A DNA stretch of 5,361 nucleotides from Chloroflexota bacterium (lineage in GTDB: Bacteria; Chloroflexota; UBA6077), in assembly GCA_021806765.1 (NCBI GenBank), contig JAJZQR010000344.1, positions 1 through 5,361 of the forward strand, written 5' to 3'. Positions 1 through 4,785 of this stretch are shown here, piece after piece. A program made the translations under genes and the position numbers. The notes beneath the pieces are model-generated. The model was not told the DNA's origin, searched no databases, and saw nothing but the letters and a program-made list of their open reading frames with translations. Numbering within the stretch: the stretch's first letter is position 1; each line of letters begins with the position of its first letter.

Positions 1-138
1 GACGTTCCGCCCTGAAGGCAGTTCGACGGGCACCAGCAGGGCGTCCACCACGCCGTTCTCCAGCAGCGATGCCAGGAAACGGTTTATGGTCGCCAGCAGC
101 CCTTCCCTGGATCTCGGCAGCAAAGCCTCCACACTCAT
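1..138 (-). CDS. N-terminal fragment of a probable FrhB/FdhB-like iron-sulfur flavoprotein (cut by the window edge)
   Basis: Only the first 46 codons are present; the frame is open to position 1. The ATG at 138-136 is preceded by a good Shine-Dalgarno stretch (AGGGGG, 150-145) at 6-nt spacing, which decides the start. The peptide starts MSVEALLPRSREGLL, continues with a helical stretch ending in LLENGVVDALLVPVEL (about residues 25-40), and runs out at PSGRNV. A short helix followed by 'gxVDxxLVP' is how I remember the N-terminus of F420-hydrogenase/formate-dehydrogenase beta-type proteins that sit next to hdrA-mvhD in bacteria; that is recall, not an alignment. Such proteins carry ferredoxin clusters and a flavin and pass electrons from formate, F420 or a nicotinamide-like donor. 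No cysteine motif is visible yet, because those lie further in. It is probably cotranscribed with mvhD, 120 nt upstream. The product call is tentative; that it is a real gene start is more secure. Confidence 0.55.
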   Translation of the reverse strand, partial: MSVEALLPRSREGLLATINRFLASLLENGVVDALLVPVELPSGRNV

Positions 139-144
139 CCCGGA

Positions 145-150
145 CCCCCT
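145..150 (-). promoter_or_regulatory. Ribosome binding site of the fifth gene
   Basis: AGGGGG read on the minus strand, 6 nt before the ATG at 138. It is the main support for a new gene starting here after the repeat-filled gap behind mvhD. Confidence 0.6.
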
Positions 151-178
151 AAGTGCGACGTTCCATAGATGCGGTTTC

Positions 179-243
179 GTAGGGCGGGGTCTTGTACCCC
201 GCCGCCCGCCGTCCGGGCAGCAAGGGACAAGCCTCTGCCCTAC
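179..243. repeat. Foldback repeat with 7-bp terminal inverted repeats and two internal hairpins
   Basis: The ends are perfect inverted repeats, GTAGGGC (179-185) and GCCCTAC (237-243). Inside are two stem-loops: GGCGGGG/CCCCGCC (183-189/197-203, 7-nt loop) and GCCCG/CGGGC (204-208/214-218, 5-nt loop). The first shares three bases with the terminal repeat, so the folds would compete. It fills about half of the 120-nt gap between mvhD and the next gene. No T-rich run follows either hairpin in the direction of transcription, so it does not look like an intrinsic terminator. The layout resembles small non-autonomous dispersed elements seen in many copies in environmental bacterial genomes; copy number cannot be judged here. 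Confidence 0.6.
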
Positions 244-258
244 ACCTGAAACGACACG

Positions 259-681
259 TCAGATGCTCCACTGCGCGGCCAGCGGGTTTGGCCCTAGCGC
301 CTTCAGCCGGTCGGTCATCTCCGTCACAGTCTCGGCGAACCGCTTCCCCTCACTGGCGGAGATCCATCGCACCCACACCCTCTCCTCTTCCATCCCGAAC
401 TCGGAGAGGATGGTCTTCAGGGTGCCCATCCGGCGCCGCGCCTTCAGGTTCCCGTTCAGGTAATGGCAGTCTCCAGGGTAGCAGCCGCTGACCAGCACCC
501 CGTCTGCCCCCTCCAGCAATGGCTTTACGACGTAGATGGGATCCAGGGCGCCTGTACACATGATCCGGACGATCCGAACGTTGGCCGGGTACTGCACTCG
601 GGCCGTCCCGGCCAGGTCGGCGCCGGTATAGGAGCACCAGTTGCAGAGGAAAGCGATGATCTTAGGCTCGTAGTTCTGCAT
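259..681 (-). CDS. mvhD: MvhD-family [2Fe-2S] electron-transfer subunit (methyl-viologen-reducing hydrogenase delta subunit)
   Basis: A 140-residue protein, the usual size for a stand-alone MvhD. In methanogens MvhD links the MvhAG hydrogenase (or a formate dehydrogenase) to HdrA, handing electrons to the bifurcating flavin through a [2Fe-2S] cluster. The family cysteines are all visible: C13-x2-C16 in 'FLCNWCSYTGAD', C42 in 'RIMCTGALDP', and C67-x4-C72 in 'GCYPGDCHYLNGN', the family's hallmark block. The C-terminus (about 85-130) has the expected 'LKTILSEFGMEEERVWVRWISASEG' pattern shortly before its end, without further clusters. The ATG at 681 is chosen because GAGGGG (692-687) lies 5 nt upstream; an in-frame GTG two codons earlier overlaps that Shine-Dalgarno sequence. 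The protein is soluble, with no signal peptide or membrane segment. It follows hdrA after about 106 nt of repeats, and no hydrogenase subunit is seen in the window, so the electron donor is open. Confidence 0.95.
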   Translation of the reverse strand: MQNYEPKIIAFLCNWCSYTGADLAGTARVQYPANVRIVRIMCTGALDPIYVVKPLLEGADGVLVSGCYPGDCHYLNGNLKARRRMGTLKTILSEFGMEEERVWVRWISASEGKRFAETVTEMTDRLKALGPNPLAAQWSI

Positions 682-686
682 CTTCA

Positions 687-692
687 CCCCTC
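687..692 (-). promoter_or_regulatory. mvhD ribosome binding site formed by the edge of a palindromic repeat
   Basis: GAGGGG on the minus strand, 5 nt before the ATG at 681. Five of its six bases (692-688) are the terminal bases of the 33-nt repeat unit at 688-720, so the repeat supplies the translation signal. The same GAGGG could pair with CCCTC at 720-716 of the repeat, an alternative fold that would hide the site. Confidence 0.65.
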
Positions 693-720
693 ACCCCGAC
701 CCTCTCCCGGAGGGAGAGGG
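688..720. repeat. 33-nt palindromic dispersed repeat, intergenic copy
   Basis: It consists of CCCTCACCCCGA followed by a 9-bp perfect stem, CCCTCTCCC/GGGAGAGGG (700-708/712-720) with a GGA loop. It matches the reverse complement of 2514-2546 inside hdrA at 30 of 33 positions by hand alignment, with two of the three changes in the loop. The copy at 2469-2500 is more diverged (about 27 of 32 against the 2514-2546 unit). It lies between hdrA and mvhD and abuts the mvhD start. This is a REP-like architecture; no transposase is nearby. Confidence 0.8.
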
Positions 721-728
721 AGAATCTG

Positions 729-753
729 GGGTTTCTGGGGACACCCCAAACCC
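729..753. repeat. Imperfect hairpin in the hdrA-mvhD gap
   Basis: GGGTT (729-733) and TGGGG (736-740) pair with CCCCA (744-748) and AACCC (749-753), giving a 10-bp stem with a 2-nt bulge (TC, 734-735) and a 3-nt loop. No T-tract follows on the minus strand, so a role as an intrinsic terminator is unlikely. Together with the palindromic repeat next to it, it would give a structured spacer in the mRNA, possibly affecting processing or stability between hdrA and mvhD. That role is inference. Confidence 0.5.
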
Positions 754-787
754 AGCACTCAGCACTCAGCACTCAGCACCCAGCACT
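753..787. repeat. Heptamer tandem repeat directly after the hdrA stop codon
   Basis: Five consecutive copies of CAGCACT (plus strand; AGTGCTG in the sense of the operon), one with a single change (774-780, CAGCACC). The array begins at the very base after the hdrA TGA (790-788) and covers 35 nt. The heptad is not a multiple of three, so in a reading frame it encodes a repeating peptide of the 'STQHSAL' type, which appears in spurious ORFs of many environmental bacterial genomes. Confidence 0.85.
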
Positions 788-3700
788 TCATTCCAGCGCC
801 TCGTCCAGAACCGCCACCATCTGCCGGCCGGCAAAGCCCTGCTGCTGGGTAGCCCCATTGGGACAGGCGGCGGCACAGGCGCCGCACCCCTGGCACAGCA
901 CCTCCAGCAGGGTGGACACGTTCCTCTCGGGGTCCAGGACCCGCGCGCCGTAAGCGCAGGCCTCCACACAAAGCCCGCAACCGCTGCAGATCCTCTCGTT
1001 GACTGTTACCCGGGTGACCGGCAAAGGAACCTCGCCGGAGAGCAGCAACGCCGAAGCCCTGATGGCCGCAGCCTGGGCGTGGATCACCGTATCCGCAACG
1101 GAACGGGGCCCCTGGCAGGTCCCGGCCAGGAATACCCCCGGCCGCCGAGCCTCGGTGGACCGGGTCTTCACGTTGGCCTCGACGAAGAAGCCGTTTTCGT
1201 CCACCTCCACCCCCAGCGATCGGGCCAGCCCATCGACCCGCCTGGGCCGAACACCCACCGCCAGGACCAGGGCATCCACCTCCATCGCCAACGGTAGCCC
1301 CAGGTGAGGCTCCCGCACCGTCACCACCAGAGTCTCGCCCCCGTCGGCCACCTCGGGCTTGGCCCCCACCTCGTACCTGAGGAAGAGAACGCCTGCTCGC
1401 CGCGCCGCCTCGTAGCGCTCCTCCTGGAAGCCGTAGCTTCTCATCTCCCTGTGAAGCAGGTACACCTCCGCCTCGGGATTCAACCCCTTGATCCTCAGGG
1501 CGCTCTCCAGGGCGTCGAGGCAGCAGGTCCGGCTGCAGTAGTTCCGTCCCTCCTCCAGGGACCCGGCGCAGAGGATCATCGCAATTCGGGGGTGCCGCTC
1601 CGCCCACCCTGGATCCGCGTCCAGTTGCCGTCCCACTTGGGAGTGGGTCATCGCGGCCGGATGCCTCCCCAGCAGGTACTCCTCCGGTTCCGCTTCCTCC
1701 ACGCCGGTGGCCAGCAGCACGATGCTGTGCTCCAGCTGTCGCTCCCCGTCCTCTGCCATGATCGAGCTTCTGAAGGCGCCCAGATGCCCATCGACTCGTC
1801 GGACCTCCGCTCCGGTCAGCAGGTGGACCCGGCCCGAGCCCTCCACCCGTTGCCTCAACTGCTGCAGCGCCTCCCTGCCTTGCAGGCTCCCCAGCCCACC
1901 GTCCGACACCCGCAGGCCGCCCCCCAATTCGGACTCTCGTTCCGCCAGCCACACCTCGACACCCCGCTCGGCCAGGGTTGCGGCCGCTACCATCCCCGCC
2001 ACACCGCCGCCCACCACCAGGGCCGTCGACTCCAGCGGTGCCGCCCTGTCCGCAACGGGGTCCGCCCGAAGCAGCCCGGTCACCCCCATGGCCACCAGCG
2101 CCTCGGCCTTGGCCTCCACCTCCGGGCCGCCCTCCGGATGAACCCAGGCGCACTGCTCCCGGAGGTTCACCACCTCCAGCAACCCTCGAGGCAGTCCAGC
2201 CTCCCGGGCCAGCCGATCCAGTCGACCCTCCACCTTCCGCCGCGCGCAGGCTGCCACTACCACCCGATCGGCACCGCCGGCGGCCTCCCGGAAAACTGCC
2301 TCCCCGCCATCCCTGCACAACCCGTCCACCACCGCCGCGCGGCACACCCCTGGATAGCCCTCCAACCTTTTCGCCAGAGCCGCCAGGTCGATGCGGCCGC
2401 CGATCTCGCCCTCGCAGTTGCACAGCAGCACGGCGGCCTGGGGGGCCGCGTTGTGAAGAACGGTGGAGCCCTCACCCCCACCCTCTTCCAAAGGGAGAGG
2501 AGGTCTCGCAATTCCCTCTCCCACTGGGAGAGGGTCAGGGTGAGGGTGAAGGCTGACACCATCGGCAGGAGCTTGTACCCACCTCATCGCCTGCGCAGCG
2601 GCTGCCGCCCCTTCGGCCACGGCGTCGGCCACGTCCATCGGCTCCCGCCCACCACCAGCCACGAGAACCCCGGGAACCGGGCTCTCGGTCCGCCTAAGAC
2701 CGTCGGACTCCGGGAAGCCGTGGCGGTTCAGGGGCAGCCCCAGCCTCTTGGCCAGTCCCGCCACCCCCTGGGAGGGCTCCATCCCTACCGACAGCACCAC
2801 CAGGTTGAAGCTCTCCTCCCGTCGCCCTCCCCCGCTGTCCACGAAGCTCACCAGCAGGTCGAGGCTGCCGGGGACCTGCTTCACGGTGGACACGGCGCTC
2901 CGCCGGTACTCCACGCCCTCCGTCCGATCTATGTGATCGACGTATCCGTCGTGGCCTTTGCCGAAGGAGCGCCGATCCATCTGGAACACCACCACCGTGG
3001 CCTCCGGGCTCCGTTCCCTTAGCAGCGCCGTCTGCTTGGCTGCATACATGCAGCACACCGAGGAGCAGTAGCCGTGGCCGCTGGAGGGATCGCGCGACCC
3101 CACGCACTGCAGGAAGGCGATCTTTCGCGGCTTCTCGCCATCGGACGGCCGCAGCACCAGTCCCCGCGATGGGCCTCCCCGGCTGAGCATCCGTTCCAGC
3201 TGGATGCTCGTCACCACGTTGGGGTAGCGTCCGTAGCCATACTCGGTCTTGATCGCGGCATCGACGGGTCTGAACCCAGTCGCCAGGATCACCGCTCCCA
3301 CTCCCAGCACCCGCTCGGTGTCCCGAGCCTCCAGATCTATCGCATCCCTCGGGCACGCCTTCCCGCACTCTCCACACCGTGTGCAGCCATCCCAATCGAT
3401 CAGGTAGCTGTCCGGCACCGCCTGAGGGAAGGGGCGGTATATGGCCTGCCGAGTCTCCAACCCATCCCCTAGCTCCCTTGGTACCGTGACGGGGCATGCC
3501 TCGGCACAACGGCCGCAGCCGGTGCACCGCTCGGTGTCGACCCCTCGCGCCCTTTCCAGCAGCCGGGCCGAGAAGGCGCCCGGTTCGCCGGATAGCCCCA
3601 CCAGTTCCGTGGAGGGGAGCACCTCGACCCGTTCGCTCCGCTCACACTCGACGAAGGGGCAGTAGGCGGCCGGCCTGGGAGACATGAAGCAGAGCCCGCA

Positions 3701-3910
3701 CGAGTCGGTGGGGAAGGTCTTGTCCAGCAAGGGCATGTGCCCGCCGATGGCGGGTGCTCGGTCCACCAGCTGCACCTGCACGCCGCTTGCTGCCAGCAGC
3801 AACGCTGCCTGCATGCCGGCCGGGCCACCGCCCACCACCAGCACCGAATTGTTGGCCGCTGACCCTCGCTCCACCTGTCCCCCGCCGCCCCTGCCGGCCA
3901 CGGCCGGCAT
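788..3910 (-). CDS. hdrA: Tandem-module HdrA: FAD and iron-sulfur electron-bifurcating subunit
   Basis: 1040 residues from ATG 3910, far longer than canonical HdrA (about 650), because two HdrA-like halves are fused. Module 1 (about 22-442) has a Rossmann motif GGGPAG (27-32), the HdrA block 'DKTFPTDSCGLC' (63-74, C71/C74), a ferredoxin domain (C129/132/135/139 and C176/179/182/186), and the 'CVGSRD...YCSSVCCMY' block (269-289). A linker at about 443-490 contains a repeat-encoded segment. Module 2 (about 492-960) opens with the N-terminal HdrA domain (C497-x-C499, C532, C555, 'REQC' C587, WVH), then a second FAD motif GGGVAG (634-639) and 'CAGS...YCSRTCC' (781-797). The C-terminus has another 2x[4Fe-4S] domain (C975/978/981/985 and C1006/1009/1012/1016). 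Canonical HdrA bifurcates electrons between HdrBC and ferredoxin; that role is inferred here. The start is uncertain: GTG 3916 has AGGG at 6 nt, and GTG 3874 has GGGGGA just upstream and would drop a Gly-rich leader. Confidence 0.93.
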   Translation of the reverse strand: MPAVAGRGGGGQVERGSAANNSVLVVGGGPAGMQAALLLAASGVQVQLVDRAPAIGGHMPLLDKTFPTDSCGLCFMSPRPAAYCPFVECERSERVEVLPSTELVGLSGEPGAFSARLLERARGVDTERCTGCGRCAEACPVTVPRELGDGLETRQAIYRPFPQAVPDSYLIDWDGCTRCGECGKACPRDAIDLEARDTERVLGVGAVILATGFRPVDAAIKTEYGYGRYPNVVTSIQLERMLSRGGPSRGLVLRPSDGEKPRKIAFLQCVGSRDPSSGHGYCSSVCCMYAAKQTALLRERSPEATVVVFQMDRRSFGKGHDGYVDHIDRTEGVEYRRSAVSTVKQVPGSLDLLVSFVDSGGGRREESFNLVVLSVGMEPSQGVAGLAKRLGLPLNRHGFPESDGLRRTESPVPGVLVAGGGREPMDVADAVAEGAAAAAQAMRWVQAPADGVSLHPHPDPLPVGEGIARPPLPLEEGGGEGSTVLHNAAPQAAVLLCNCEGEIGGRIDLAALAKRLEGYPGVCRAAVVDGLCRDGGEAVFREAAGGADRVVVAACARRKVEGRLDRLAREAGLPRGLLEVVNLREQCAWVHPEGGPEVEAKAEALVAMGVTGLLRADPVADRAAPLESTALVVGGGVAGMVAAATLAERGVEVWLAERESELGGGLRVSDGGLGSLQGREALQQLRQRVEGSGRVHLLTGAEVRRVDGHLGAFRSSIMAEDGERQLEHSIVLLATGVEEAEPEEYLLGRHPAAMTHSQVGRQLDADPGWAERHPRIAMILCAGSLEEGRNYCSRTCCLDALESALRIKGLNPEAEVYLLHREMRSYGFQEERYEAARRAGVLFLRYEVGAKPEVADGGETLVVTVREPHLGLPLAMEVDALVLAVGVRPRRVDGLARSLGVEVDENGFFVEANVKTRSTEARRPGVFLAGTCQGPRSVADTVIHAQAAAIRASALLLSGEVPLPVTRVTVNERICSGCGLCVEACAYGARVLDPERNVSTLLEVLCQGCGACAAACPNGATQQQGFAGRQMVAVLDEALE
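2469..2546. repeat. Inverted pair of palindromic repeat units inside the hdrA coding sequence
   Basis: Two units of the 33-nt repeat face each other: 2469-2500 forward and 2514-2546 reverse, with a 13-nt spacer (2501-2513). Unit 2514-2546 has a perfect 9-bp stem, CCCTCTCCC/GGGAGAGGG with an ACT loop; unit 2469-2500 has an 8-bp stem with one wobble pair. The pair spans 78 nt, a multiple of three, and is read through by hdrA as a Pro/Gly/Glu-rich peptide (HPDPLPVGEG ... PPLPLEEGGGEG, about residues 455-481) between the two HdrA modules. A 6-nt direct repeat GTGAAG (2453-2458 and 2546-2551) flanks it and might be a target duplication, though six bases could match by chance. Confidence 0.85.
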
Positions 3911-3918
3911 CTTCACTG

Positions 3919-4785
3919 TCAACCCTGTGCCCCGCACACTTCGCTCAACCCGATCGACTGGAAGAGGGGCATAGGATTGATCAAATGCATGATCCACCAG
4001 GCCCCGATCCCTCCCAGGCAAAAGGCCAGCCCCATCAACTCGGTGAAGTAGAACACCGGCAGCTTGTCGTGGCCGGACTGCCGCATCTCCAGGTTGGCCT
4101 GGCACATGGGACAGGCCGTGACGATGGCCTCGGCGCCGGCCTCTCGAGCCTTCTCCGTCAGCCTGTCCACCAGGCGCCCGGCGAGATCCCTCCGGCTCAG
4201 CGACAGGCTCCCCCCGCAGCAGTCGGTCTTGTAGGACCAATCGACCACCTCGGTCCCCAGGAGAGATAGGATCCGATCCAACGATGTGGGGTTGTCCGGA
4301 TTGCGCTCCCCGGTCAGGCTCCTGGGCCTCGCCAGCAGGCAACCGTAGTAGGGCGCCACCTTCAGGGTCTGCAACGAGTGCTTCACCCGGCTGCCGATCT
4401 CGCCGGCTTCCAATCGGGCGATCACCGATAGGGCCGACTCCACGGCCACGCCACCCTCCCAGGGTATTCCGACCGCTGAGGACAGCCGATCCTGTAGCCG
4501 CGGACTCTCCTCCACCACCTGCCGGGCGTGGCGCAGACGCCCGTAGCAAGCGGCGCAGGGGACCACCATGTCCACCCCCAACTGCTGCCCCAGCAGCAGA
4601 TTGCGGCCGGGCAGCAGGACCGCGAGGTCCCGGTCCACCGCGTGTGCGGAGGAGGCCCCACAGCAGTTCCAGTCGGGCAGCTCCACCAGATCGATCCCCA
4701 GGGAGTCGAAGACCGCCAGCGCCGATGCGCCGTACTCGGCCCCGGTGGAGTGGAGCGTGCAGCCGGGGTAGTAGCTGTAGGTCAC
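3919..4785 (-). CDS. hdrB: Heterodisulfide reductase subunit B (two CCG domains, catalytic)
   Basis: 288 residues, the normal HdrB length. HdrB carries two non-cubane [4Fe-4S] clusters that cleave the disulfide substrate in two one-electron steps. Both cysteine-rich CCG motifs are complete: C9-x31-C41C42-x34-C77-x2-C80, and C149-x39-C189C190-x34-C225-x2-C228. The surroundings are typical: 'YSYYPGCTLHSTGAEY' at the start, 'WNCCGA', 'CAACYGRL', 'DCCGGSLSL', 'TACPMCQANLE'. The C-terminal stretch around 250-275 is hydrophobic (GLAFCLGGIGAWWI), as in other HdrB proteins, and is not a convincing membrane anchor. The GTG start (4785-4783) overlaps the hdrC stop in the sequence GTGA and has GGGGGGAG 5 nt upstream, implying translational coupling. 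Nothing essential is missing, so it should be an active disulfide reductase or a relative; the substrate is unknown, since CoM-S-S-CoB is unlikely in a bacterium. Confidence 0.96.
   Translation of the reverse strand: MTYSYYPGCTLHSTGAEYGASALAVFDSLGIDLVELPDWNCCGASSAHAVDRDLAVLLPGRNLLLGQQLGVDMVVPCAACYGRLRHARQVVEESPRLQDRLSSAVGIPWEGGVAVESALSVIARLEAGEIGSRVKHSLQTLKVAPYYGCLLARPRSLTGERNPDNPTSLDRILSLLGTEVVDWSYKTDCCGGSLSLSRRDLAGRLVDRLTEKAREAGAEAIVTACPMCQANLEMRQSGHDKLPVFYFTELMGLAFCLGGIGAWWIMHLINPMPLFQSIGLSEVCGAQG

Noticed and set aside
183..203. Possible intrinsic terminator (GGCGGGG/CCCCGCC hairpin) after mvhD
   Set aside because: No T-run follows on the minus strand, and the stem is part of a larger foldback repeat; another gene with a good ribosome binding site follows in the same direction.
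86..463. Small plus-strand ORFs at the left end
   Set aside because: They read antisense through mvhD and the foldback repeat; the peptides are of the repeat-derived kind (VGRGLVPRRPP) and show no domain.
753..787. CRISPR array
   Set aside because: The repeats are 7 nt long and directly adjacent, with no spacers; it is a simple tandem repeat.
759..2423. 554-codon minus-strand frame overlapping hdrA
   Set aside because: Gly/Arg/Ala low-complexity translation in a shifted frame of hdrA, with no motif; a shadow frame.
2469..2546. Frameshift or assembly error in hdrA at the repeat
   Set aside because: The reading frame is continuous on both sides and HdrA homology resumes in the same frame, so there is no sign of a broken gene.
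1304..3022. 572-codon open frame on the plus strand, antisense to hdrA
   Set aside because: Its translation is His/Pro/Arg/Gln-rich with no recognisable domain, while the opposite strand encodes an unmistakable HdrA throughout. Long antisense frames are expected in GC-rich coding DNA.
3911..4549. Upstream extension of the hdrA frame across hdrB
   Set aside because: The frame is open but the residues are a shifted reading of the conserved HdrB; HdrA homology begins only after about 3850.
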